From Lateolabrax maculatus (taxonomy: Eukaryota > Chordata > Actinopteri > Acropomatiformes > Lateolabracidae): a DNA stretch of 64,000 nt. Every line of letters begins with the position of its first letter. Within the stretch, counting starts at the first letter, position 1. This document shows positions 49,620-60,445 of this stretch, piece after piece. The translations under genes were made by a program, and so were the position numbers. The notes beneath the pieces were generated by a model. The model was not told where the DNA came from, did no database searches, and saw nothing but the letters and a program-made list of their open reading frames with translations. The stretch spans positions 9,673,501 through 9,737,500 of the forward strand of contig CM062213.1 in assembly GCA_031216445.1 (NCBI GenBank), written 5' to 3'.

Positions 49620-49735
49620 TCTGCTCGGACTGCCTGCGAGCATCGTGGACGGCGCGGTCCGGTCACCATGCAGGAGTCTTGGATGAGATGCTGCAAGTTT
49701 AAATAGGCTGTTCGTGTGACTCTGAGTTTGCACCG
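49620..49735 (+). promoter_or_regulatory. Probable c1ql4 promoter
   Basis: A CpG-rich island (CGGACTGCCTGCGAGCATCG, GACGGCGCGGTCCGG) is followed by a TATA-like TTTAAATAG at 49,698-49,706. The first exon ends at a canonical donor (AACTAG followed by GTAAGC) at 49,896/49,897. A start site near 49,730 would suit the TATA spacing; this is inferred. An ATG with a strong context (CACCATG, 49,668) opens a 12-codon frame that lies upstream of that inferred start. Confidence 0.5.
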
Positions 49736-49896
49736 CAGCGCAACTTCACCCAGCGCGAGTGAAAGCGAAAGCGCTCAGTCAGTCAGTCTTGGGAAGGATT
49801 TCATTCCGGTCCTGGACCAGTTTTCCTGCGGCGTTTCCATCCTAACCCGCAGCATGAGAAACCACTGAGTGGAGAAGAAAGGACAGAATAAACTAG
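49735..49896 (+). other. c1ql4 5' non-coding exon (start approximate)
   Basis: It ends at a strong donor. A clean acceptor (CTTCTTTTCCCTCTAG) at 50,458 would close a 562-base intron. Only short upstream frames occur (for example Met-Arg-Asn-His-stop at about 49,854). The next exon may run from 50,459 straight through to the coding exon, or be broken again with an acceptor at 51,255 or 51,274. Confidence 0.5.
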
Positions 49897-50882
49897 GTAA
49901 GCTGATCTGTTGTTGTATATTTTTGCGCAGTTTCTCAAAAGTTTGCAGGTGAAATAATAATTTCCTCTTGCTCCGTTTAAATGTGGACGACTGTTTAAAA
50001 TGCATGTGACTTACGTGTACTTTGTGCGTTTTAATTAAAATGAAGTAGTATTAGAATTACAGCATTTTTGCTGTTAAACGAAATTGTCTGAGTTTGTATA
50101 ATGACTGTGGGCCTGTAATAATATCAACATTTAGCTGTGAATCCAGCTCATTTGAGGTTTACTGAGGTTTCACGTGTCTTTAATTTACATGTCTTTACTT
50201 TTTATTAATAAGGACAAATGTGTTTAAAAAGACTTACAGTAAGGCACTTTGAATAATCTCTCTGTAACCCATCACATTTTTTATTTTAAATTACTGAATA
50301 CAAATTTAGATATTCATTAATTACTAAATTAAGTGCTTTATTTGTTCATTTTCTTCTACATTTTTGGTAAAAAGTTAATATGTGTTGTACCAAAGGGATT
50401 TGGTCCTTGACTGCTTATTTAATTATATGTGTGTGTGTGTGTCTTCTTTTCCCTCTAGATTGCAAGAGATTCAGTGATTTACTGTGATAAAATGTTCTGT
50501 GCTTCATCCAAGCTGCCTTTAAAACAAGAGTTTCCACATTCAGTGCAATTTGGCCATGGCCTTTCCTCAGAATTAACCTTTTTATGACCTGTAACAAATC
50601 TGTACTTTGAATGGAGGAGTAGACTGCGGAGATAAATCTAATCCAGGCTCCTAAAACAACATATATAGAAAGAGGCGTGACCCCATCAACAAAAACCTAA
50701 GCAAGGAAATTTAGCAGTTTTCTCTTTCTTCTCTCATTCCTGGACAGACAAGTAAAGCACCCTTCCCCGTATGTGGTGGGTGAGATGAACTCCAGTGGGA
50801 ATACTGTAGACCCCACCTGACAGCTCTCTGCCTGAGCAACTGAAAGCTTTTCACAGGAGCCTCCACAACCACAAAGCTGGAT

Positions 50883-50885
<3 letters not shown>

Positions 50886-50916
<31 letters not shown>
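50886..50916. repeat. (TA)n microsatellite
   Basis: A TA run of about 31 bases in the probable 5' UTR or intron of c1ql4. Confidence 0.95.
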
Positions 50917-50920
<4 letters not shown>

Positions 50921-51389
50921 GCAATTGCCTAAGATCCAACATCTCAACAGTGATGCTCATTTTTGAATAAGACAGTTAAAATATTTATGTTATTTTTGGC
51001 TTGCAAAATGATGTATTATCTTTAGATTGCTTGAAAGCTCTTAGACATTCTGAACCGAAGGAAACAGAAAAATAAAAGGATCAGAAAACAAATGTACTGA
51101 AGACCAAGAAATGGAAAAACCTATTTGTCATTCTCTCCCCGACTTCTGATTTTCTCCTGTCTGAGACTTGCCTGTCCCACTCCCAGAATAGCCGCCCATT
51201 TCTTTTCTCTGCCCCAAACAATCACACATTTTTCTCCTCCATCTTCTTGATCCAGTAGTTACTTTCTACCCAGACTTCAGCCTGGCCGGCACAACCATTC
51301 CACCTAAGGGGGAGGAGGACTTCCTCACGCTGGCCGCCTCCCGGCTCAGCCGCAAGAAACGTGTCATCGGGGCTGGAGTTGGCGTGGCC

Positions 51390-51929
51390 ATGGTCCTGGT
51401 CCTGCTGGTGGCCATTCCCCTATTGGTCCACACCACCAAGGTGGGAGGGTCAGGAGGAGGGGGCACGCATTATGAGATGCTTGGGAGCTGTAAGACGGTG
51501 TGTGACACTTTCACCCCCCCACAGGGAGAGCTGACAGCCGTCTCCCCTCAGCCCCCAGACTTCACAAACCGCAGGGGCAAACAAGGGTTCAGAGGGAGCC
51601 CTGGACTTCCTGGTCCTCCAGGTCCTAAAGGGCCCCCTGGAGAGCCCGGAAAGCCCGGCCCACCTGGTCCACCAGGGCCTGGGCCCGGTGGCTACGGCCC
51701 ATCCTTCTACAGTCCCAAAATCGCCTTCTACGTAGGCCTCCGGAAACCGCATGAAGGGAGTGAAATACTGAAGTTTGATGACGTGGTGACCAATGTAGGG
51801 AACTACTATGAGCCGAGTACTGGCAAATTCACCTGTCCTCTGCCTGGCATCTACTACTTCACCTACCATGTCCTGATGAGAGGAGGTGATGGGACGAGCA
51901 TGTGGGCTGACCTAAAGAAGAACGGACAG
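51390..51929 (+). CDS. c1ql4: C1q-like secreted protein (C1QL4-type), first coding exon
   Basis: C1q-like proteins are secreted, multimeric synaptic organisers; C1QL members bind adhesion GPCR BAI3. From ATG 51390 the 180 codons read: signal peptide (MVLVLLVAIPLLVH), the subfamily hallmark THYEMLGSCKTVCD with two Cys, a Pro-rich linker, about twelve Gly-X-Y collagen triplets (GLPGPPGPKGPPGEPGKPG), and the start of the globular C1q domain (PKIAFYVGLRKPHEG, KFDDVVTNVGNYYEP, HVLMRGGDGTSMWADL). The exon ends KKNGQ at a donor (CAG then GTGAGT). That is where this subfamily's last intron falls. The rest of the C1q domain was not found to 64,000. The short collagen part and IPLLVH signal peptide favour C1QL4 over C1QL1-3. 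An in-frame open stretch continues upstream of the Met (see findings). Confidence 0.88.
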
Positions 51930-52149
51930 GTGAGTGTGTCTGTGGGGGTGTTAGATGGGTGTGTTTGTGTGTGTGAAGTGTCCTTCTCATCTTGTGATCT
52001 GAAAGTTTGAAACAAACTCTCAGTGTGGAAATATTAGCCAACCAAAATTCATGAAAAGTGTAACTGCCCTCCAGAATAACATGGAAATGGTTTCTGATCT
52101 GATACAAAACATTTACAAAACACAAAAATTGCTAAAATAGAAACCACCA

Positions 52150-52440
52150 CATCTGGTTTAGTTTGAGCACAAATACAAGGGATTCAGGTTAAGGAAAGAT
52201 AATTGGGTTAAAATAACTATTCTTTAAGGTCAGGAGACATTTGTCATCATGGTTACAATGACAAGCACTTGGTTAAGGTTAAGGAACGAGTGTGATCAGG
52301 GTTACAAGAAACCAACATTTACTGTCGATAGGTAAAGTCAAGCAGACAGCAGTCTCCCGTGTCACAGTCCGGTGTTGACCCATCCATCCACGTCGACCTC
52401 CTCCCTCTGCAGACTACAGACCTTTTCTCCCGACGGACAA
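52150..52440. repeat. Dispersed teleost repeat fragment
   Basis: GGTTAAGGAAAGATAATTGG, CAAGCACTTGGTTAAGGTTA, AGACAGCAGTCTCCCGTGTC and ACGTCGACCTCCTCCCTCTG are words of a common fish dispersed repeat. Edges and family are uncertain. Confidence 0.5.
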
Positions 52441-53690
52441 GATAACTCTTAAAGATGCTAGAGGGCTTTGTCACTTGAATATAAACATATGTCGCCTTTT
52501 ACTAAAACGACTGGTGCTGTCGTTTTTCTTGGTGCAATTAAAAGCATTAGAACATTTTATTGCAGACTGCATTTTATTGCACAGGTGTTGTTGGTGTTGT
52601 GTAATAGTTTACTACCACTCAGTTTTTTACTATGTTGAAAAAAATGTGTTTCTTAACAATTGAGCATTGAAAGCATTGTGATGATGTTTTAGACAGAAGT
52701 CTAAAGTAAAGGTTCCACAAAATATACCAAAAATAATCAAAATGCTGTTTACTCAGAGCGGAATTAAAGTAAAATGACTTGTGCTGTATCTTAACTTTTG
52801 TATAGAGAAGAACTATCAACCCTCTGTTTAATATTTGCAGTTTAATCTGAAAATGTTTAAATTGTGGGCTCACTTCACAAAGAGGAAGAAACTAAGGCAG
52901 GATGAAAGTAGAAACAGAGGTGGGGCTAAGAACTGCTTTACATGTACAACTTGCAAACAAAGGGAGAGAGAGAGAGAGAGAGAGTGTGTGACAGCCAAGC
53001 GATCAAGAGGATAACAATCCTCCATGTCTCTGTGGAACAAAGCCAAAATGCAACATCTGGCTACTGTCCTCTGAGGAACTCTGACTTTAACACTAATAAA
53101 TAAACAAGTACAAATGCCTGGAAAAAGCCTTGAATGCTTCCATCTGGAGATCTGTGACAAGCTTGAAGTACTAAGCCCTCACTCTGTTGAGGAGCCCTGA
53201 TTCTGACATGTGTGCTGCAGAACAGAAGAGTGATGTCCTGGGGATTACCAGAGAAGAAGAAGAAAAAAACATGTTTTGCGTTGTTACAAGCCAAGTCAAA
53301 CTAGGCTGTGTGTTTGATGGTACAACAGTGGTTCCTCCACACATAATTTACACGGTAGATGAACTGACAGCAATATGCTACTGAGCAGACCATCACCCTG
53401 CTGGGCTGCTGTTCACTGATATGCATTACTGAATCTACATTTTAAAAGACTTTAAATACAGTAAGTGGGGCAATACGAATTAAACGGGACAGCTCAACAG
53501 TTTGTATTGAGACCTCCCTCATTAATCTTATGTGAAAAATGCCAAGTTTCAAGTTGTTCCCCATTATGTGAAAATTCTAAATTGGCATTATACTTCTGAT
53601 TATTAGTACTAGTACTATGTTATAGTGTAGGAAATGTATGACATGCAACCAAAGTCCCCAGCTTGAGTCAAACACTGGACATTGCAGTTA

Positions 53691-53915
53691 TTAACCCTTG
53701 TGTTGTCCTCTGGGTCAAGGTGACCCGGTGGCCGAAAATGTCCTTCTGTGTATGTAAATGTTGTTATGCATGACATTTGTGATTCTTGAAGCGGTTATCT
53801 TTTGTTTTTAGTTTGTTTCTTGACAATAGGAACAGAGTAAGAAACAGAATAAAGGAAAAGGATGACACAAACATATGATACATCACCTCGACCCAGAGGA
53901 CAACACAAGGGTTAG
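53691..53915. mobile_element. piggyBac-type MITE with near-perfect terminal inverted repeats
   Basis: The left end is TTAA then CCCTTGTGTTGTCCTCTGGG; the right end is CCCAGAGGACAACACAAGGG then TTAG. The inverted repeats match over about 25 bases and continue (AAGGTGA against GAGGTGA) with one mismatch. The internal part (about 160 bases) is non-coding. TTAA flanks and CCC/GGG ends are the piggyBac signature, with one flank mutated to TTAG. Confidence 0.8.
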
Positions 53916-54239
53916 GCTACCAGAGCGCCGTCATCACCACTTGCTCATGTTAACACTACTGTTGGCGTATGGGAAGCTGTAGCTGCTACAACAAGGAAAT
54001 GCAGCTTGACAATTAAACTACGCTACCTATAAGTCACCAACAACAACATCATAGGGCCCGCTACTGGTAATGAAACCTGGGTTTGTAGCAGTGATTGACT
54101 GGAGCTTTACTCCTGCACCACCCATTAGCCCCTGGTACCATTAGTTTGAAAAGTTAGCAGGATATCTCAAAAACCTGTCAACAGATTTCAGTGAAATCTT
54201 GTCAAAATTAGGTCGTAGCCAAGAAATAACTCGTTCATT

Positions 54240-54795
54240 TTGGTATCAACTTTAACATTTCTCAAACACACAATATGGGATTTTCTGCCTCTAAGGTTCT
54301 CTCAATCAAAACCAAAACAAAAGACAGAGTTTGGTGACGTCGTGAAGTAGCTTGGGATCATGGGAGTTGTTGTCTTCACCACCATTGCTGTCATGGCAGT
54401 CAATTTCTCCCAATTGAGATTCCAGGGTTCATTGTTCTGGAGGTTTTTTACCGGGCGCCAAATTATCTGCAGAGGTACAACAAACTCACCAGGTGATTAA
54501 AACTGGTAAAAAAACAGTTTCACTTGGAAGTGAAAGAGGGGCTGTTAGCCGGGCTGCAGCTTACATTTGCTCAGCTTGTTTCTCTGATAACTTAAGATCC
54601 AGACGTCTGATGACTAAAATCCTTCATCCAGTTAAAAAATATAGTTAAAATAACCAACCAAAAAATGTGGCTTAAAACTGGACGAAAAAATCAATGTATG
54701 ACAGCCTCAGGCAGAGAACCACAACGCTGACGCATGCACAACGGGGATATGATGCCATTGACATGCAGAAGTTACATATTACAGCTTTAACATTG
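54240..54795. repeat. Probable dispersed repeat
   Basis: ACACACAATATGGGATTTTC, TAGCTTGGGATCATGGGAG and TGCAGAAGTTACATATTACA then GCTTTAA read like parts of a fish dispersed element. No copy elsewhere in the window proves it. Confidence 0.4.
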
Positions 54796-55700
54796 CAAGA
54801 TTGCAAGGGCCCACTTGTATGAAACATACTTGGCACAAATGCCATGATTGTCTTTCACAGTGTGCAGATCTGGATGCAGTTGTAGATTATTATTATTATG
54901 GCTGCTAACAATAATTTTCTCCCAGAGCCCTCTGTGACTTCTTGTAATTGCTTGTTTTGCCTGACCTGCAGTCCAAAACCCACAGATATTAAATCTACAA
55001 TGACAGAGTACAGAGAAAAACAGCAAATCGTTATATTTGAGAAGTTGGAAATAGAGAATGTCTGGCATGTTGGCTGGAAAAATTACTAAAACAATTAATC
55101 GATTTTCAAAATAGGGATTATATTTGGAAAGCATACCTCAACCAAGGCTGCAAAATCTACCAAATTAGTGATAAAATGCTTAATCCGCATCTGGATCTGC
55201 ATCTAATTACACAGATGTGCCATTTAAAAAAAAAAAAAATCAATAAGTACAATTATTCATGAGAAACTGGGAAAATGTTTACAATGCCTTACTTGTGCCA
55301 AATGTAACAGTAATATTTAATAATAATTGTGAGATATTCTGCAAACTAAACAAACTAGTAACTATGGTTAAATCAATATAATGTCAGGTTCGGTACAAAA
55401 TTTGATTTTTTTACGCACTACTTTGGTTTTGTAGACTTCCCAAATACATACATCATTATTTTGTTGATCTTTATTGTGACTGATCAAGTCTGTAAAAATA
55501 GTTATTCCCCATTTCATTGATTTGATGGGATGTGCATAAAGAGCAGAGTAAAGAGGACAGACAGTTAAATGCCAGATATAATTGGGGGACTTGGTTTGTT
55601 GCGTGCCTTCACAGACATTGTCATTCCTGTCTTCTCCTGCTGTTAAATCTTTCATAGCCTTTAGATGAGATCTTCTACCCTCCACCTGTGCCCCTCCTTT

Positions 55701-55724
55701 ACACACACACACACACACACACAC
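55701..55724. repeat. (CA)n microsatellite
   Basis: Twelve CA units. Confidence 0.95.
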
Positions 55725-55973
55725 GTTTATTATCCACACTGGCTATTGACTCCTTCCCCATTAATTATCTTTTCCATCAACTAAATTATTTAACCCAATT
55801 CAGCGCTGATCTTGCCCTCACAGTTTCGTTGCACCTCCTGCTTTTTTCTGTTAATAGATAAGTGATCTTGTAGCAGAGTGCACCAGCCAGGTAAATGAGA
55901 AAAACCTTGAGGATAACACTAAAAAAGTTTGTCGATTGAGAGGCTCGTAAAGACATTCAATAGCACGTTAATC

Positions 55974-55982
55974 TACTACTAC

Positions 55983-56021
<39 letters not shown>
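55974..56021. repeat. (ATT)n microsatellite
   Basis: About 15 trinucleotide units, starting imperfectly as ACT. Confidence 0.95.
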
Positions 56022-56109
56022 TGAAACAAACTTTCTGAATGGGAATTTTGTTCATGTAGATTTGATTTTGTCCAGACGAAATAGTTATTGCTAGTATTCT
56101 TATTCACTT

Positions 56110-56900
56110 TCTTGCTTGTTAGAAGAGAAAGTTGATACGGTAAAATATGTAGCAGGAGCCATCAGCCCCGTTAGCTTAGCTTAGCATAAAGACTGGAAAC
56201 AGGTGGAAACGGGTAGCCTGGCTCCATCCAAAGTTTGCATAATCCTCAAAAGCTCACTAGTGAACACTGTTAGGCAAGTTATCTGTAAACAATTAGTCAT
56301 TAAAAAAGCATTTACATTACTCACTCAAAGGAAAAGTTATTAGGACAATACTCATTAGGCTCCTTCAAAGGTGCCTTTAAACAAATCCTTCATACGCATA
56401 CGTCACGTATTCTGCATTTAACGCAGGTAAAAACTGAAAATTAGATATTCTAGTAGCAGCAAGCGGCATATGTTTTCACTGAGCATCAATATCTAGCTTA
56501 ATGTTAGTCTCATGGACCGCAGGCAAAGCACTCAAAGTTTGATCTTCACAGTGATGAGACAAAGTTAAGAGGAAGTAACAGTTTCTCACATTCAGCTGCA
56601 GTCCTTCCACTCAGCGCAGAGACACAAACTGATAAAAAAAAAACCCTTCATCAAACCTCAGTTCAGACAGCGAACAAACAGACCTCCCTAAAATGTCGAA
56701 GTAAGGGAGCATTGCTGGGATAAGCAACTGAAATATAATTACTTAAATTTTAAATTGTAACACCTTACACTAGGTCACTTGTAATTAACACGTTACATCT
56801 CATTTGTTTAGCATGTACAAAAATTAAAGTGTAAACATAACAATTTGCAGTTTTAGAGGGGGCTGGGGGCCAAACCATTATGCTTGGCTAAGCCAACAAG
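56110..56900. mobile_element. Dispersed repeat of the TTAGCATAAAGACTGG class, split in two
   Basis: The first half (56,160-56,280) has TTAGCTTAGCATAAAGACTG, GAAACAGGTGGAAACGGGTA and GCCTGGCTCCATCCAAAG, then AAAGCTCACTAGTGAAC. The second half (56,780-56,860) has TGTAATTAACACGTTACATC, TCATTTGTTTAGCATGTACA and TAAAGTGTAAAC. In typical copies, as I recall them, the two halves are adjacent. Here about 490 bases separate them. Confidence 0.6.
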
Positions 56901-56996
56901 GTGCTGGTTCCAGCTACATACCATACAGACATGAGAGCAGCATTGAAAGCATACTTGCCAAAAATGTCAAACTATTCTTATTGGCAGCATGGGTGG

Positions 56997-56998
<2 letters not shown>

Positions 56999-57044
<46 letters not shown>
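56999..57044. repeat. (TG)n microsatellite
   Basis: A TG run of about 46 bases. Confidence 0.95.
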
Positions 57045-57046
<2 letters not shown>

Positions 57047-57168
57047 ACAACAATTGTCAGACTGATATGCATGGTGTTGATCAATGTCTTGTTAAAGAGA
57101 GCTGAGAATAAGACACATCCTGAGGAGGGATCACGGCAGAGACAGGCGGGACACAGACAAGTGGGCTG

Positions 57169-57169
<1 letters not shown>

Positions 57170-57209
<40 letters not shown>
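57170..57209. repeat. (GA)n microsatellite
   Basis: A GA run of about 40 bases, 125 bases from the TG tract. Confidence 0.95.
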
Positions 57210-57213
<4 letters not shown>

Positions 57214-57618
57214 TGGATATTCACAGGAGAAGGGACTGAGGGGGACGAGAGAAAAGACAACATGAGAGCATTTGTCCTCTGGTGAAGGGAGGGGTGGAGG
57301 AGAAGGGATAAAGCTATGTAACCAGACACATGACGGAAATATATGAAACAAATCAGTGTTTGCTGATGAAAAGTGTAACTGATGCGCAAGTTTACACCAA
57401 GTCTGCAGAGCTGAATCATTCAATGCAAGAAATCGTCTTCACTGCTCGTGTCCCATAACTCATCAAAAGATTGGTGTTGAGGTAGATGACCTTTTCAATG
57501 GATATATAATTCACCACCAATATGTACTTTGCCCTTTACAGCGATGGGCATGGAGTGGGAGTATGAATATTTATAGCTGGTCCAATATGGGAGAAACTGG
57601 GCTGGTCAGTTTGTAATG

Positions 57619-57619
<1 letters not shown>

Positions 57620-57675
<56 letters not shown>
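57620..57675. repeat. (CA)n microsatellite
   Basis: A CA run of about 55 bases with one AAC interruption near 57,662. Confidence 0.95.
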
Positions 57676-58261
57676 TATAGTTTTGATGGCATCAGTGTGT
57701 TAGTAGCATTTCAGCACTATTGACACACAGTAACCTCATTATGTGGAAGTGGCACTAGGTTGGATCTGACCTACTGGAGGAGGAGGCTGGTGGACAAACC
57801 TGTGCCTTATTAAAGCCCAACAAAATGTTCTGACATGTGGCTCAGCCTTAACGATGTAAGGTGTAAAGGTTGGAAAGATGAATGAATAATAAGTGGAGAA
57901 TTAAGTTTTTGGATTAAAGGTGCATTAAAGGTATCCAGGTTAGAGTAATAGATGTGTAGCTTCTGATAAAGGTGCATATGTTGGTAATGGGTTGATGTCT
58001 TATTAAAGGTTCATTAATTCCTGCGAGATTATAAATAAGAGTTTGGATCAAGCAGACCGCTGACATCTTTTAGGCTTGATCTGACCATTTACCACACATC
58101 ATTGTTTTTTTATATACTTCTAACCGAAACCCAATGTTTGTGCCTATACATAAAAATAACTAATACGATGTTTGAGTTAATTAGATAATTAAACATACCA
58201 CTTAAAAGTTGTAGTGATGACAAGCATGGACTCAGTTAGAAGGAAGTAACGGCTCGCCTCT

Positions 58262-58365
58262 AGTATCTAGGTGTGATGTGGCTATGTGAGAGGTGGAAGC
58301 TGCTAATTACAGTATGTCAGACAAGGTGTCAATATGGGCCTCATGTGGCACTTAATTAGATGGTT
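58262..58365. promoter_or_regulatory. Candidate enhancer with paired T-box and homeodomain motifs
   Basis: Within 95 bases: AGGTGTGA (58,269-58,276, consensus T-box half-site), CTAATTAC (58,303-58,310), AGGTGTCA (58,324-58,331) and TTAATTAGA (58,352-58,360). The order T-box, homeodomain, T-box, homeodomain repeats. Located in the c1ql4 intron. Confidence 0.35.
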
Positions 58366-59174
58366 TGAAATTCATATTATTTTGGCAGTTTGGGAGCCAT
58401 TTTCTTTCCAACAGTTGTGTGTGTTGGTGGAATCATTTTATAATCAAGAGTAATTTTCTGTGTGGTGCATTGCTTTAGTGTCAGACACAATGGCCTTACA
58501 TTATAATGGGGAACATCTTCTGATAAAGGATAAAAGTCCACCCTTTTACCCAGCATTTATTGTAGAGCAAACAGAAAAGAATCCCCTCATACATCCTGCA
58601 GCTTGCCCTTGTTTTTTTTCTCTGAGAGCACATATATTTATGCGCATGTTCATTCACACAGCCATTATTTAACTATATGTTTCTGTTATAATGGCTGAGG
58701 CCATTATATTCTGTCAACTAAAACGACTCGGCTAGTTGTTACTGTGTTTTGTCATGCCTTTGTTGTCCTTTCCTTTTGCTTCCCCATTATATCATTATTT
58801 CTCCTCATCAAGGAAGCAAGATTTTAACTCTTTGATAAAACAGCAGTGTTTCACAGTGGCTGAAATAACATGAACAATGGTAAAATGTGCATTAGAATAT
58901 GACATTTATTTAAGGAATTTTAGAATAAGAGGGATATTAAGTTCTGACCTGTGAACTTTGATGAATGAGCATTGCTGTCTATGTCCCTGCATGTGTGTGT
59001 TTTCACTTACTACGTGTGTACAAGTGTATGTGCACATAAATTTGTTAAACACACACAGATTGTTAAACACAAGACAGCAAACAAAAGTCATAAAAAAAAT
59101 ATTATAATTTAACTTCAGAGCTGAGGCTTTGCTCTAGCTAATGCTTTGCAGGTAGACCATCCACATAACCCATT

Positions 59175-59265
59175 TATATCCAATTAGAGATCTCCTCTAC
59201 CCTCAAAGGTTTCAGTCTAGAGCCAATTAGAGACTTTCTAATCAACATCTTGACACCTTGGGTCT
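59175..59265. promoter_or_regulatory. Candidate enhancer with a duplicated homeodomain 11-mer
   Basis: CCAATTAGAGA occurs exactly at 59,180-59,190 and 59,223-59,233 (43 bases apart). Between them is CTCAAAGG (59,202-59,209, LEF/TCF-like) and after them TGACACCTT (59,251-59,259, T-box-like). Another GCCAATTAG lies at about 59,299. Confidence 0.4.
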
Positions 59266-59999
59266 TAAGTGTCATGGCAAAATATTAACATTTAGTATGC
59301 CAATTAGTTTGTGAGTCTGCAGTGCAGGAGAGGGTTACATGTCGACCTGCATAATAGAAACAGGATACATCAGGCTGATACACATGGAGGGAGAACACAG
59401 TAGCTTTTATGAAAAGGGCCATTTCAATTGCCCTTCTTCTCTCTCCCAGTTCACCTTTAGAGGTCCCTCAGGTAAGTTTAAGAGACCCCGTCTCTATCGC
59501 CTCGCTCCGCTGTGAGAGGTCTGTACATCACAGTGAATGAATCCTGTCAGTTTTATTACCAGAGGATCAAGGCATCACTGCGAAACAAAACAAAACTGAA
59601 AAAAATAACACACTACATGGACTGCCCACTTCCCCAACCTCATTTATACCCCCACTTCTCTAAAGCAGGCATGCTTGATCAGTTTGTTATCCACCAGGCT
59701 CCATCCCCATCACTCAAAGCCCCTCTCAACTTTGGCTTCCTTTACCCGAATCTTGTGCTTAGACTGTTAAAAGTGCATGCAGCTGCTCACCCGTCTGTGT
59801 ATCCTTATCCAAATTCCTGCTTTCGCACCCTCCTTTTCACTGTGTCCTTCTTTTCTCCTTACCCCATGCCCTCCATACAAACGTCAGACATAAACGTTAC
59901 AAACACACAGATTGATATTGGGTCGATTTACAAAAAAAGCGATGAAGATCTTTGGCAAAATAAATTTGAAATACAGTATGTCAGCCCTTAAATATGTCA

Positions 60000-60445
60000 C
60001 ACAAATCAGTGACACACAGCTGAAAATGGAGATTTTATTGAGCATTTAGCACTGCCAGTGAATTATTTCTATGCTGTAAATGTCCTTGCTCTTTCTTTCT
60101 CTCTCACTCTTCTCTGCCCCTCTCTACCCATTTAATGTTGCCCCCCTAATGAAAAGTGGAGGCAGTGTAATCTTCTCTATTGTCCCGCGGGTCTCCCTTC
60201 TCCCCAACAGCAGCAGATCAAGTCAAAACAGCGTCGGGCCAACAGACAGAAATTCACTCCCCTGTCGCTATCAATCTCCGCTGCTGTTGACAATAATCCT
60301 GATTTGCCTTTCCCTCTTGCTTTCACTCACAAAGCCCCAGCGCCTCCTGCCCACTTTAAGAAAACAAGGTTTCACTGTGATTGTTGCTGACAGCCGAACC
60401 TGCAGATTCCTCTGTGCAGGTTTTAGTGTCACAAAGCTCTGAAAT
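60000..60445. promoter_or_regulatory. Candidate regulatory island
   Basis: Complex, moderately GC-rich sequence amid AT-rich intron, with GTCCCGCGGGTC, CGCTATCAATCTCCGCTGC and TTGACAATAATCC (SOX-like). There is no direct evidence of function. Confidence 0.25.

Noticed and set aside
50470..50585. Short frame starting at 50,491 considered as an N-terminal exon of c1ql4
   Set aside because: It stops at 50,585 and no donor within it gives the phase needed to join acceptors at 51,255 or 51,274.
56914..57423. Minus-strand open frame of 169 codons
   Set aside because: Built from TG and GA microsatellites (Thr-His and Ser-Leu runs).
59512..59991. Plus-strand open frame of 159 codons inside the c1ql4 intron
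   Set aside because: No recognisable domain, no plausible splice context or promoter, and composition like the surrounding intron. It does not continue the C1q domain.
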